Below, in pieces: positions 25,019 to 33,738 of a stretch of 64,000 nt of DNA. Where the stretch lies: the NCBI RefSeq assembly GCF_025420585.1, contig NZ_JAOEGB010000026.1, positions 61,509-125,508 of the forward strand, read 5' to 3'. Both the position numbers and the translations under genes were made by a program. Source of the DNA: Planotetraspora sp. A-T 1434 (GTDB lineage: Bacteria; Actinomycetota; Actinomycetes; Streptosporangiales; Streptosporangiaceae). The stretch's first letter is position 1, and every line of letters starts with the position of its first letter. The notes beneath the pieces are model-generated. The model saw nothing but the letters and a program-made list of their open reading frames with translations. It searched no databases and was not told the origin of the DNA.

Positions 25019-26248
25019 GTGACTCAGCGACAAGGAGAACGTGCGACAGCCGAGAAATACATCGTCCGGCGATTTCTCCAGAGCGAAGGCGCCTCCGCGT
25101 TCGGAGACGGGCTGTGGTTCAGTATGTGGGCCATCTACCTGACCGCCATTCAGGGAATTCCACCCACACAAATGGGTCTGGCGATGGGCCTCGGCGGCGC
25201 TCTCGGGCTTCTGCTGGCACTACCTGTGGGAGCACTCGCGGACCGGCTCGGGGCCCGGGAAATTCTGCTCGCCGTCACCATGTTACGGGCCGCATTCTCA
25301 TTCGTTTTCGTCGTGGTCGGCAATTTCTGGACGCTGCTGGTAGTGGCGGCTCTCTTCGTCTCGATGGAGACCGCCGCCAAGGGCGTCAAGGTCACCGCGA
25401 TCCACCATCTGATGCCTCCGGACCGGCGGCTGACGGTGCTCGCACAGACGAGAGTCGTTCAGCACTTGCTCTACGCGGCCGGTGCGGGCGCCGCCGCCTG
25501 GGTCCTGTCGACCACGACCGCATGGCCCTATCACGGCGCGGTGGTCGTCAACGGCCTTACCTTCATCGTGGCGGCGGCCATCATGGTCGGGCTGCCGCGG
25601 GTGCCTCCCGTTCCCGCCGGGCGAAGGGCGGCCGGGACGGCGGCAGTCCGGGACCTGCCCTATGTCGCGATCATGTCGAGCACCGCGATCCTCGCTCTGT
25701 GCTGGGCGTTGCTGTCGAGCGGCCTGCCGCTCTGGCTCCAGCGGGAAAGCGCGGCACCGGTGTGGATCGCTCCTCTGGCGGTGCTGGCCAGCTCGTTGAT
25801 GATCGCGCTCTTCCAGGTGCGGGTGACCCGGAACGGCGGACGACTGGTGGGTGCGGTGCGATCATCTTGGCGGTCCGGTTTCGCCTTGGCGGCCTGCTGT
25901 CTGGTGTTCGCAGCCGCGGCCTGGCCGGCCAACCCGTGGCTGGCCGCTGCGGTGGTCGTGATCGGCCTAGGACTGCACGTGGTCGGCGAGTTGTACTACG
26001 TCGCGGCCCGCTGGGGCCTGTCCCTGAAACTCATGGCCAAGGACGCCGAGGGCCAGTACCAATCCGTGACGGCGACCACCGAAGGCGCTGTGGTGGCTCT
26101 CGGACCGGCCATCGTAACGACCCTCGTCACTGGAGCCCACACCGCCGGATGGGTGCTTCTGGCGGTCCTGTTCCTCACCTGCTCACTTCCGGTGGCGCCG
26201 CTGTGCCGCCGCCTGCTGCGCCAGACAGCCCGCCGACCGGCACTCTGA
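25019..26248 (+). CDS. MFS transporter
   Basis: 409 residues, about 11-12 membrane segments, loop motif PVGALADRLGAREILLAVT. Resembles macrolide-exporter-like MFS proteins of actinomycetes. GTG at 25019 is the start; the GTG is close to an upstream GAGCGACCGG stretch but no strong ribosome site is seen. The overlapping long frame from 24931 is a shadow. Possibly paired with the small peptide gene on the other strand. Substrate unknown. Confidence 0.82.
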   Translation: MTQRQGERATAEKYIVRRFLQSEGASAFGDGLWFSMWAIYLTAIQGIPPTQMGLAMGLGGALGLLLALPVGALADRLGAREILLAVTMLRAAFSFVFVVVGNFWTLLVVAALFVSMETAAKGVKVTAIHHLMPPDRRLTVLAQTRVVQHLLYAAGAGAAAWVLSTTTAWPYHGAVVVNGLTFIVAAAIMVGLPRVPPVPAGRRAAGTAAVRDLPYVAIMSSTAILALCWALLSSGLPLWLQRESAAPVWIAPLAVLASSLMIALFQVRVTRNGGRLVGAVRSSWRSGFALAACCLVFAAAAWPANPWLAAAVVVIGLGLHVVGELYYVAARWGLSLKLMAKDAEGQYQSVTATTEGAVVALGPAIVTTLVTGAHTAGWVLLAVLFLTCSLPVAPLCRRLLRQTARRPAL

Positions 26249-26421
26249 GTGCTAAACAGTGCGCACAACGGACGGGGTCCGATCGTTAGGGGACCGTCCC
26301 GAGGGGCACGTGGGGAAGATGCGTGATGAACCGAACCGGCGAGACCCTGCCGGGCTGACATGACCGATCTGCGGCCCAGCGATCCCGCCGAACCCGTGTG
26401 GGTGCCAAGAACTCGGCCGTC

Positions 26422-27123
26422 CTATGCGACCTGCGCGTATTCGTGGATCAGCCCACCGAGACGGTCACGTCGGATGACCTTGATATCTCCCTGAGCAGGG
26501 TCAGGAAGGGCTCGTAACGGAGCGTCCTGGCCCAGGGAGCGATGCGGGCGATGCTCATTGAAGTGGGTCTCGTAGGTCGCCAGCACGCGCCGTAAGTGGC
26601 GGGCGTTGACGATGAGGATCCGATCGGGGAGTTCGCGGCGCAGGCCGCCGATCCAGCGTTCGGCGAACGCGTTGGCCCGCGGAGCGCGAGGTGGCGTCTT
26701 GAGGATGCGGATGCCCTCGGCCGTGAAGACGTCGTCGAACATCGCGGTGAACTTCGTATCCCGATCGCGGATGAGGAACCTGAACTCCTTCGCCCTGTCC
26801 CCCATCTCGATCACCAGGCTCCTGGCCTGCTGCGCAACCCACGACCCGGTCGGATGCCCGGTGACGCCGAGGACGTGCACCCGGCGGGTCCTGAGCTCCA
26901 TGACCACCAGGCAATACAGGCGCTTGAACAGCACGGTGTCGCAGTGGAAGAAGTCGCATACCAAGATCCCCGTAGCTTGAGCGCGCAGGAACTCACTCCA
27001 GATCGGTCCCGCGCGCCGTGGCGCTGAGTCGATCTCCGCATCCTTCGACCTCTGCGAGCGACCCAGCAGCATCAGCCAACCCGCGAGTCGAACCAAGATC
27101 AGATAAACCAGCCGCAACGCCAT
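26422..27123 (-). pseudogene. IS3-type rve transposase with an internal in-frame deletion
   Basis: The N-terminal 32 residues (MALRLVYLILVRLAGWLMLL to SKDAEI) match the start and residues 33-233 the catalytic half of a common actinobacterial rve transposase, but the roughly 100 residues normally between them, including the HTH, are missing without breaking the frame. The catalytic D-D-E is kept (CDFFH, RDRDTKFT, FAERWIGG). Lacking DNA binding, it is probably inactive. A matching C-terminal tail recurs at 38579. Confidence 0.75.
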
Positions 27124-27192
27124 GGAAAGTGATCATGCCCGTCAGAACTGAAATCCCAAACCCCAGGTCAGCACCAACGGCCGAGTTTCGGG

Positions 27193-27534
27193 CACCCACA
27201 CGCAGGGTGCGGGAGACGTACGAGCGGGCGCTCGGCCCCGGAGCGCGCCGAGTCCGTGCCGCTGCTTTCGCTCGGCCTGATCAGCCCGCGTGACGTGGAC
27301 CTGCGAGTGGGGGAGCTGTCGGTCGGCCAGCGCCGCCGGCTCGCTCTGGCGCTGCTGGTGGCCGATCCCACCGGGGGTGCTCCTGCTCGACGAACCCACC
27401 AACCACCTCTCACCCCGCCTCAGCGACGAGCTGGAGGAAGCCCTGGGCACTGGCGGGCCCGGGGGATCGTGATCGCCAGCCACGACCGATGGTTGCGCTC
27501 CCGCTGGCAGAGTCGCCACATCCACCTGCCGTGA
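27193..27534 (+). pseudogene. 3' remnant of an ABC-F ATPase, frameshifted
   Basis: Pieces in successive frames read TYERAL, then PLLSLGLISPRDVDLRVGEL and SVGQRRRLALALLVAD (signature), VLLLDEPTNHLSPRLSDELE (Walker B), and RGIVIASHDRWLRSRW (switch His). At least three frameshifts (near 27245, 27368 and 27455) separate them. ABC-F proteins protect ribosomes from antibiotics or act in translation; this copy is dead. Confidence 0.78.
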
Positions 27535-27586
27535 ACCTCCCACGCAACCATCACGGCGGGGGATGTAGACCATGGCTGTCGGTTGA

Positions 27587-28453
27587 TCAGGGGGAGAGGC
27601 TCCCGCTCGGTTGCCCGGCCGCCCACGAAGTGAGGATGCGCAGCGCGTCGTCCGATGGCGAACCGGGCTCGGCGGTGAGGACCATGAGGCGCTGTCCCGA
27701 GCCGTCGGGACTGCTCCACGTGTCGCAGTCGAGGGTGAGATCGCCGACCAGCCGATGCCGGTAGCGCTTGGTGCCGTAGGCGGCGTTGTTGACGCGATGC
27801 TCTGCCCACCACGTACGGAAGTCGGCGTCTCTCACGGACAGCTCGCCGACGAGCCGGGCGAGTTCCGGGTCGGAGGGAGTGGCCGCGGACTCCATGCGCA
27901 GAGCGGCGACGGCGTCGCGGGCGTCGTGCTCCCACTCCAGGTGCATGTTCCGGACGACCGGGTCGCAGAACAAGAGATACAGGTAGTTGCGCCGGTCCGC
28001 GGGAAGCTGCGAGAAGTCGGTGTACAAGGCGGCGGCGCCGGCGTTCCACTCAAGGATGTCCAGCCGTTTGCTCAACACGATGGCGGGGGTCGCGGTGAGC
28101 TGGTCGAGCAGGCGCCGCATGGCGGGTCGCACGCGTTGCGCGGGCCGGCGCCTGCGAGGCCGGGCGTCGGTCTTGCCGGCCAGTTGATACAGGTACCGCT
28201 GCTGGTCCTCGTCGAGGCGCAGTGCGCGGGCCAGTGTGGCGAGCACCGAAGTGGACGCTCGGACACGGCCCTGCTCCAGCCGTGTGTAGTAGTCGACGCT
28301 GATCGCGGCGAGCTGAGCGACCTCCTCACGGCGGAGCCCCGCGACCTTGCGCCGAGAGTCCTGCTCGGGCAGGCCGAGGTCCTCCGGGGCCAGTTGTGCC
28401 CGGCGGGCTCTCAGGAAGGCGCCGAGTTCGCCGGGGCCGGATGTGCTGGTCAT
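27587..28453 (-). CDS. MmyB-like XRE transcriptional regulator
   Basis: 288 residues. XRE HTH (SRRKVAGLRREEVAQLAAIS then VDYYTRLEQGR) and the C-terminal MmyB ligand-binding domain (residues about 110-280; RRNYLYLLFCDP, then a FRTWWAEH motif). Start at ATG 28453 or ATG 28462; GGAGG sits only 2 nt from the first, so a leaderless start at 28462 is possible. Divergent from the hydrolase gene, with a 39-bp palindrome between. Such regulators usually control a neighbouring oxidoreductase or hydrolase. Confidence 0.85.
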   Translation of the reverse strand: MTSTSGPGELGAFLRARRAQLAPEDLGLPEQDSRRKVAGLRREEVAQLAAISVDYYTRLEQGRVRASTSVLATLARALRLDEDQQRYLYQLAGKTDARPRRRRPAQRVRPAMRRLLDQLTATPAIVLSKRLDILEWNAGAAALYTDFSQLPADRRNYLYLLFCDPVVRNMHLEWEHDARDAVAALRMESAATPSDPELARLVGELSVRDADFRTWWAEHRVNNAAYGTKRYRHRLVGDLTLDCDTWSSPDGSGQRLMVLTAEPGSPSDDALRILTSWAAGQPSGSLSP

Positions 28454-28550
28454 GACCTCCATTGTGCGGGCCTGGGTGGCGAGGGTGAGGGGGCAGGTTT
28501 TTTCCCGGGCAAGGACTCGCCGCTTTTGCCTGTCGAGGGACGCGACGACT

Positions 28551-28589
28551 GTGGACACGTGCCCGGCACCGTGCCGGGCACGTGTCCAC
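28551..28589. promoter_or_regulatory. Perfect 39-bp palindrome upstream of the hydrolase
   Basis: Arms of 19 bp (GTGGACACGTGCCCGGCAC and its exact complement) around a single central base. It lies 15 bp before the hydrolase ATG, and its right arm ends just before the GGAGAA ribosome site. It may be an operator for the MmyB-type regulator, or it could fold in mRNA and hide the ribosome site. Confidence 0.7.
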
Positions 28590-28604
28590 TGGACGGAGAA
28601 TCCC

Positions 28605-29531
28605 ATGGCGAAGATCGACATCACCTTCCGCAGCGCCGGTATCCCGCTCGCCGGCCATCTCCATCTTCCCGACATCCCGGCCAAGGGGCCGCGTCCGGCA
28701 ATCGTCGTCGGACACCCCGGCACCGGCGTGAAGGAGCAGGCCGCCGGCCTCTACGCCCGCCACCTGGCCGAAAGGGGGTTCGTTGCGCTCGCCTACGATG
28801 CGGCCTACCAGGGCGAGAGCGGCGGCGAACCTCGCGGCCTGGAGGACCCCGCTCAGCGCGTCGAGGACCTCAAGGCTGCGGTCTCCTTCCTGACCAGCCG
28901 CGGCGACGTCAATCCGGACCGCATCGGCGTGCTCGGCATCTGCGCCTCGGGCGGCTACGCTCTCGCGGCCACCGCGGGCGACCGCCGCGTGAAGGCCGTC
29001 GCCACCGTCAGCGCCGTCGACGTCGCCCGTCAGTTCCGCCTGGGGGCCGACGGCGCGCAGGACCCTGGCGTGTTCCTCGGCATGCTGGACGCCGCGTCCC
29101 ACGCCCGCACCGTCGAGGCCCGGGGCGAGGAACCGCCGGTGCTGACCCTCTTCCCCGACACCGCCGAGAAGGCCTATGCGCTCGGCGGCGAGCACGGCGC
29201 CGAGGGCTTCGAGTACTACCGCACCGAACGTGGCAGGCACCCCCGCTCAGCGGGCTTCCTCACCTGGAACAGCATCGACAAGATGGCGGCCTTCGACGCC
29301 TTCGCGCCGATCTCGCTGATCGGGCGGCGGCCGCTACTCATGATCGTCGGCACCCGCGCCGTCACCTCCTGGATGAGCATCGAAGCCTTCCAGCGCGCCA
29401 CCGGCCCCAAGGAGATCTACTGGATCGACGGCGCCAGCCACGTCGACCTCTACGACAGGAAGAAGTACGTGGATCTCGCCGTCGAAAGGATCGCCGGGTT
29501 CTTCGGCGAGAACCTGGGCCGGGCGGTCTAG
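28605..29531 (+). CDS. Alpha/beta hydrolase
   Basis: 308 residues, complete. Nucleophile Ser in GICASGG, oxyanion region VVGHPGTGVKEQ, and C-terminal His in GASHVDLYD. The usual acid position after strand 7 (LLMIVGTRAVTSW) shows no obvious Asp/Glu. Related to dienelactone-hydrolase-like YcjY proteins. GGAGAA 5 nt before the ATG at 28605. Likely regulated by the divergent MmyB-type protein. Substrate unknown. Confidence 0.85.
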   Translation: MAKIDITFRSAGIPLAGHLHLPDIPAKGPRPAIVVGHPGTGVKEQAAGLYARHLAERGFVALAYDAAYQGESGGEPRGLEDPAQRVEDLKAAVSFLTSRGDVNPDRIGVLGICASGGYALAATAGDRRVKAVATVSAVDVARQFRLGADGAQDPGVFLGMLDAASHARTVEARGEEPPVLTLFPDTAEKAYALGGEHGAEGFEYYRTERGRHPRSAGFLTWNSIDKMAAFDAFAPISLIGRRPLLMIVGTRAVTSWMSIEAFQRATGPKEIYWIDGASHVDLYDRKKYVDLAVERIAGFFGENLGRAV

Positions 29532-29769
29532 ACGCATGGCCGGGTTCGCGTGCGGCGGCGGTCCAAGTGCCGGGAGGCCGGGGGCGATACCGATCCAGAA
29601 CGCACCAGGGTCCCCAGGTGGTCGTCTCACCATGCACGGCATGCCTGCTTCGGCATCGCGATCCCGGTCGCCGCGGTGGACAGGTCGATGCTGCGGCCGC
29701 CGTCGTCCGGCAGCGGCAGGGCGCGGCTGGATGATGCCGCGATGCCATGCAGCGGCCGGCGTCCGTCCG

Positions 29770-29946
29770 TCACGCCGCGGCGATGCTCTTGCCCCGCACC
29801 GCGACTCACGTGTGGTGAAGGACGAGGAAGCCCCAGTTTGGAAACTCCAGCCGCAACCGTTGCAGCTCGCGAGAGATGACCTGCTGGACATCCGATGCCG
29901 AGCCCACGACTGAGCCCACCAGGCCGGATTGCATGTTCCCGGCCAT
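29770..29946 (-). pseudogene. Small gene after the ATP-binding protein, interrupted by a stop
   Basis: ATG at 29946 overlaps the preceding stop (TGATG). The frame reads ...ELQRLRLEFPNWGFLVLHHT, then TGA (29808-29806), then VAVRGKSIAAA and a second TGA (29772-29770). The continuation after the first stop looks like the natural end of a small actinomycete protein that follows anti-sigma-like ATPases, so I read the first TGA as a nonsense mutation. If it is not, a 46-residue protein is made. Confidence 0.5.
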
Positions 29947-30377
29947 CACGCGGTCCGTACGCCGCCGCACGTCAAGGCGAGTTGCGCCCAGACCGCGTGC
30001 CCGCTGACCGCGTCGCCCCTCACCCCGCACTGTGCGGCGAGCCGCCGCACCCCACGCAGGCCGTGCCCGTGCTCACTGACTTCCTGCCCCGGCCTCCTGG
30101 CCTGAACGGCAGGTGTTCCTCCGCCTCCGCGGTCGTAGACGGTGATGCGGGCTTCATGGATTCCGCGCAGCACCTCCATCACGAAGAACCTGCCCGGCAG
30201 GCCCGAGCGCGAATACAGCACGGCGTTGGCGGCCAATTCAGCCGTGACCCACTCGGCCTCCTCGGCCGGCGGGGCGGTGTTCGTAGTCGCGGACCAGCCT
30301 GCGGTGCACATCACCAAAGTGGAGAAAGGCCTTGCAGCACGGCCCGACCATGCCGCCCGCGAACTACTCGGCGACAT
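29946..30377 (-). CDS. ATP-binding protein, anti-sigma-factor-like (HATPase_c)
   Basis: 143 residues. WVTAELAANAVLYSRSGLPG (N-box), ITVYDRGGGG (G1) and EVSEHGHGLRGVRRLAAQ (G2) are those of the serine-kinase-type regulatory ATPases abundant in actinomycetes. The N-terminal 45 residues do not match the family, whereas another frame there reads VHRRLVRDYEH as expected, so an early frameshift is possible. Starts 5 bp after the cutA stop. Confidence 0.6.
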   Translation of the reverse strand: MSPSSSRAAWSGRAARPFSTLVMCTAGWSATTNTAPPAEEAEWVTAELAANAVLYSRSGLPGRFFVMEVLRGIHEARITVYDRGGGGTPAVQARRPGQEVSEHGHGLRGVRRLAAQCGVRGDAVSGHAVWAQLALTCGGVRTA

Positions 30378-30382
30378 CCGCT

Positions 30383-30724
30383 CTACTCGCCGCGGTCTGG
30401 GTCCGTCTCCCGCCTGATCCACTCCAAGTAGTCCCGCGTCCCCTGAGCGATCGGAACCGCGAGGATCTCCGGGACCTCGTACGAGTGCAGTTCGCGCACG
30501 CAGGTCGCGAGGTCGTCGAAGCGTTCAGCGGTTGTCCTCATAAGCAACAACCACTCCTCTGCATGCTGGACCTCACCGGCCCACCAGTAGGTAGAGGAGA
30601 TTGGCGCGACCACCTGAGCACACGCCGCCAGACGTCGAGCAACGATCTCCGAAGAGATCCGGTCAGCCTCGTCCCGACTGCTTGCAGTGACATGCACCTC
30701 GATCGCGGAAGCTACTCCGGCCAT
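30383..30724 (-). CDS. cutA: CutA1 divalent-cation tolerance protein
   Basis: 113 residues, full length. IEVHVTASSRDEADRISSEI, RRLAACAQVV, STYWWAGEVQHAEEWLLLMR and EVPEILAVPI are the CutA signatures; the family forms ferredoxin-like trimers of unsettled function. The GTG or ATG start region is compact, and the gene is followed at once by the ATP-binding protein gene. Confidence 0.93.
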   Translation of the reverse strand: MAGVASAIEVHVTASSRDEADRISSEIVARRLAACAQVVAPISSTYWWAGEVQHAEEWLLLMRTTAERFDDLATCVRELHSYEVPEILAVPIAQGTRDYLEWIRRETDPDRGE

Positions 30725-30772
30725 TCCACCACTCCGTAGACCTCAAGGGCCGCAGCCGTAGCCATCTTGGCA

Positions 30773-31264
30773 TCACGCTTCACGAAGGCGCATGGCGGTG
30801 GTCGAAGCGCCCCGGAGAAAGTCGTTGATCTCTCGCTGCTGGGCCGCGTCGAATGCCCTCTTCGGGATGATGACGGCAAACCGCTGGTGCGTGTGGAGCA
30901 GCCAGAACTCCCGGGTTTCGCGGATCTTCAGGAATGAGGCCCATGATCTTATGGAGGTGTACAGGGCCGTCTTCACGTGGTAGGCCTCGTTCGTCAGGCG
31001 GACCGCCGTGGGAACGCAGAACTGTGGGGCTTGAAGGCGGGCTGTCCGGGCGACCTGCCAGATCGCCGAGGGCCCGCAGAGAAGCCCGCAGGCGAGCAGG
31101 AATGTGCCGAATCCGGCATCCCCGCTGGTCACCCTCATGAGTCCCACCGCCGCCAGCACAGGGGTCATCATCCAGATAATGATCAACCGCTGTCGGCCGA
31201 TGATCGCGCCCATGGCGCGCTTGAACTCGTCTCGGGTCAGCTCGTAGTCGCCGCTGATGTCCAT
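30773..31264 (-). CDS. YcxB-like membrane protein
   Basis: 163 residues. Two adjacent hydrophobic segments (about 26-45 and 50-70) follow a cytoplasmic start (YELTRDEFKRAM), and the C-terminal part (SWASFLKIRETREFWLLHTH, IIPKRAF) is the YcxB-like C-terminal domain. ATG at 31264 with GGAAAG 8 nt upstream. Function of the family unknown. Confidence 0.75.
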   Translation of the reverse strand: MDISGDYELTRDEFKRAMGAIIGRQRLIIIWMMTPVLAAVGLMRVTSGDAGFGTFLLACGLLCGPSAIWQVARTARLQAPQFCVPTAVRLTNEAYHVKTALYTSIRSWASFLKIRETREFWLLHTHQRFAVIIPKRAFDAAQQREINDFLRGASTTAMRLREA

Positions 31265-31625
31265 GGGACCATCTTTCCGATCAAGCAACCCCGACGCCAT
31301 GGGCCCGGCCTCCCTGACGCGCGACGCCCGCAAACGACGCACGCCAGAGTGACCGGCAACGGCACCTGTCGCCCATGTCTTGGAACTGGAGTGTGAACTG
31401 GAGTGTCAAGCATGTCTCGGGACAGGACATCGGAATAGCGCCTGCCATAAGAATCAAGGGCGGCGCTCCGCGCCGCCTCGCGGCCCTGCGGCCGCTCGGC
31501 GGCCGGGCATGCGGCCTGGGGGCCGGTCCCGGCCGCCGGCAGCTCGGGCCGCCTGCCGTTACGCCACCGCCGGGCACCAAAGCGTTCTGCCGCACAGGGC
31601 GCCGGACCGCCATCCGGACCGCAGG
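31265..31625. other. Intergenic region with repeat family A
   Basis: 361 bp without a gene. Holds the second copy of the GC-rich family A repeat (31458-31553), a short tandem duplication of GAACTGGAGTGT (31383-31406), and a TGTCTCGGGACAGGACAT stretch reminiscent of IS481-type ends. Confidence 0.4.
31458..31553 (+). repeat. GC-rich palindromic repeat, family A, copy 2
   Basis: Blocks GGCGGCGCTCCGCGCCGCC, GCTCGGCGGCCGGGCATGCG, GGGGGCCGGTCCCGGCCGCC and AGCTCGGGCCGCC in that order, nearly identical to 40453-40549. Several blocks are self-complementary and would form hairpins. Confidence 0.7.
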
Positions 31626-32642
31626 TCAGTCCCGGCTGGATTTGAGATAGCCGGTCAGATAGGTCAACGACGCGGCAATGTCCTCACCGAGGCCGTGCGG
31701 CCGGCGCAACTCGTCGACGAAGATGGCGATGTCGGCGAGCCGCCACCAGAGAGGATAGAGAGCGAGGCCGGCCGGTGTGACGGTCCGGCCGGTGGCCCGG
31801 CTGTAGCGAGCGAGTACGTCGTCCACGTCGCCGTCCGGGTCTTCGCCGAGCATGCGGGCGAGGGCGGGGGTGAGCATCCACAGGTCCCGTTCCGGGGGAG
31901 CGATCTGCATGGTGCCCCAGTCGATGAGCCGGAGTCCAGCCGGGGTGCGCATGACGTTGCCGGGGTGCGGTTCGCCGTGCGTGACCACCCACAGCGCCAC
32001 GGTGTTTCGTACCTGGTCGACCCGCCGGTCGAAGTCGGCGAGCAATCGTTGCACTTGCCCGGCATGGACGGACAGCAGCTTGCGGGCTCGCTCGGCATAA
32101 GGCCCGCCGGTCCAATTCCGATCGAGGTCCTGCAGCGCCTCCTCCAGCTTGTCCCGACCGGGCAGCACCAGGTCAGCCCGTGATGCGGTGTCCGCCACGA
32201 TCGGGGTTGCCTCGTGCAGCTCGGCCAACAGGTCGATTACCTCGACACGGTCCTCGGGCCGGTGCGAGCCGAAGTGCCCGGCGGCGCCCGCCACCATTGG
32301 AAACACCGACAGGGCGTACCGCGAGGTTAGGCGCCAGACCGCAGCGTCGGTCGCGGTCGGGATCGGCGCGAGGACGAAGTCGAGTCCCGCGTCCCGGCGC
32401 AGTGCCAGGGCGGCACCGAACGACTGGCCGAGCCGGTCGAACGCGCCATCACGAGCAACGTCCTCCACGCCGAGGTCATCGACCTTGACGAACCACGCTG
32501 TCCCATGCTGGTCCACCACGGACCAGTGGTAACTGCCTGCGCCCACTGGCAGGTACTCAACCGAGCGGGGCTCAATGCCCCAGCCCTCGGTCAGTGCCAT
32601 CATTAGCTCGGCCTCTGCCAGACCCGCCGGTCTGTCCCTCAT
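31626..32642 (-). CDS. Aminoglycoside-phosphotransferase-fold kinase
   Basis: 338 residues. Brenner-type motif THGEPHPGNV (catalytic position Glu instead of the usual Asp) and the metal-binding DWGT in RLIDWGTMQIAPPERDLWML. N-terminal lobe YLPVGAGSYHWSV...WFVKVDD. Closest in pattern to spectinomycin-type APH(9) and related actinomycete kinases; resistance or a metabolic kinase are both possible. ATG at 32642 follows GCAGGA. Last gene before att copy C. Confidence 0.78.
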   Translation of the reverse strand: MRDRPAGLAEAELMMALTEGWGIEPRSVEYLPVGAGSYHWSVVDQHGTAWFVKVDDLGVEDVARDGAFDRLGQSFGAALALRRDAGLDFVLAPIPTATDAAVWRLTSRYALSVFPMVAGAAGHFGSHRPEDRVEVIDLLAELHEATPIVADTASRADLVLPGRDKLEEALQDLDRNWTGGPYAERARKLLSVHAGQVQRLLADFDRRVDQVRNTVALWVVTHGEPHPGNVMRTPAGLRLIDWGTMQIAPPERDLWMLTPALARMLGEDPDGDVDDVLARYSRATGRTVTPAGLALYPLWWRLADIAIFVDELRRPHGLGEDIAASLTYLTGYLKSSRD

Positions 32643-32866
32643 ACGCCGGTATCCTGCCTCACTTGCCGCAGGGCTGCAGATCATTTTAGGGAGGGCTCCT
32701 GAGGCCTTCTGACGGCAATACGGTTTGCTCTCTCCTCGTCGCTTATGCCTCCGGCGAGGGCCTCGGCTCCACTCCGGTAGCCCGTCCTCCTCGCTGCCCA
32801 AGTGTCCCGGCCGTTCCCGCCGAGTCAAGGGCGCCTACGGCGTCGAATGAACAATGCTCATCCGAG

Positions 32867-32911
32867 CTCTTAATCCGTAGGTTCAGGGTTCGAGTCCCTG
32901 GCGCCCCACCA
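32867..32911 (+). repeat. tRNA-Lys att copy C (45 bp, one mismatch)
   Basis: Matches 17117-17161 including CCA, with T to C at the third position. Separates islands 2 and 3. Confidence 0.9.
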
Positions 32912-33406
32912 CTCCGCACCCCACTGACCTGGGGTTTCTCGGCAAAGATGCACCTTGCCGGAGCGGTTGATCTCGTTTGGCCGCTCGTTGTCCGCTGGCG
33001 GGCACCGACCGGGCGCACGGTAGATCGTATAGACGCCCTCCGTGAGGCCAGACCTCACAGACCAGCAACAGAAGACCACAACTTGCTGCGGCGTGGCGTC
33101 GGCGGCCATGTCAGCACGGCAACGGCGTGGTGTCAGCGCTTCCGGCGATCGTTGATGCCATGAACAGATCAGCAACCTCTTCCTCACGGTCGCGGGCACT
33201 CCCGCCGCGTCCAACAGCGATCGAGCTCCCCGGCGGGCTGACGCAGCCGGTCTTCCCCTGAGAGATGGCGGACTCGCTCACGAACAGCGACCAGGCCGCT
33301 CACACCTACAGGCCGTGCACAGCTATTCGGTGTTGCTAGGTACTAGTACTCAGTGTTACTTTGTACCGGTAGCTAGCGACACCAAGTAGCTGAAGGGAGA
33401 TGTTCC
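32912..33406. other. Left end of island 3 and upstream region of padR1
   Basis: The first 150 bp align loosely with the sequence after att copies B and E, with a degenerate arm pair (GCCGCTCG at 32980 and TCCGCTGG at 32991, again 11 bp apart). No gene is seen. The right part holds the padR operator region. Confidence 0.45.
33327..33383. promoter_or_regulatory. padR1 operator: inverted repeat GGTGTTGCTAG / CTAGCGACACC
   Basis: An 11-bp inverted repeat with one mismatch encloses a TACTAGTA palindrome. It ends about 24 bp before the padR1 ATG, as expected for an autoregulated PadR gene that also drives the genes behind it. Confidence 0.55.
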
Positions 33407-33736
33407 ATGGGCAAGCAGCTGACGGAGATGCTCAAAGGAACGCTCGAGGGCATCGTCCTGGCACTTCTGTCCGGCCGGCCCGCATACGGCTACGAGATCA
33501 CAGCCTGGCTGCGCGACCAGGGCTTCACCGACGTCGCCGAAGGCACCATCTACGCGCTGCTGGTCAGGATCGAGCAGCGCGGATTCGTCGACGTGGAGAA
33601 GGTCCGGTCCGAGAAGGGACCGCCCCGCAAGGTCTACTCCCTCAACGCTCAGGGGCGGGAGTACCTCGAAGAGTTCTGGAAGACCTGGAGCTTCCTGGCC
33701 GCAAGGCTCGAACAGCTCCGCGAAGGAGGCAAGTAG
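33407..33736 (+). CDS. PadR-family regulator (padR1)
   Basis: 109 residues, winged helix: GIVLALLSGRPAYGYEITAW, EGTIYALLVRIEQRGFVDVE, GPPRKVYSLNAQGREYLEEF. The short subfamily that precedes DUF1048 and ABC genes. AAGGGAGA upstream of the ATG. The DUF1048 gene follows after 2 bp. Probably a ligand-released repressor of this operon, including the ABC exporter. Confidence 0.88.
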   Translation: MGKQLTEMLKGTLEGIVLALLSGRPAYGYEITAWLRDQGFTDVAEGTIYALLVRIEQRGFVDVEKVRSEKGPPRKVYSLNAQGREYLEEFWKTWSFLAARLEQLREGGK

Positions 33737-33738
33737 AC

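Noticed and set aside
24931..26289. A 452-codon plus-strand frame overlapping the MFS gene
   Set aside because: Arg/Gly-rich and without membrane segments; the 25019 frame encodes a clear MFS protein.
31375..31440. Possible IS481 end (TGTCTCGGGACAGGACAT) near a short tandem duplication
   Set aside because: No transposase sequence next to it and no matching opposite end; similarity too short.
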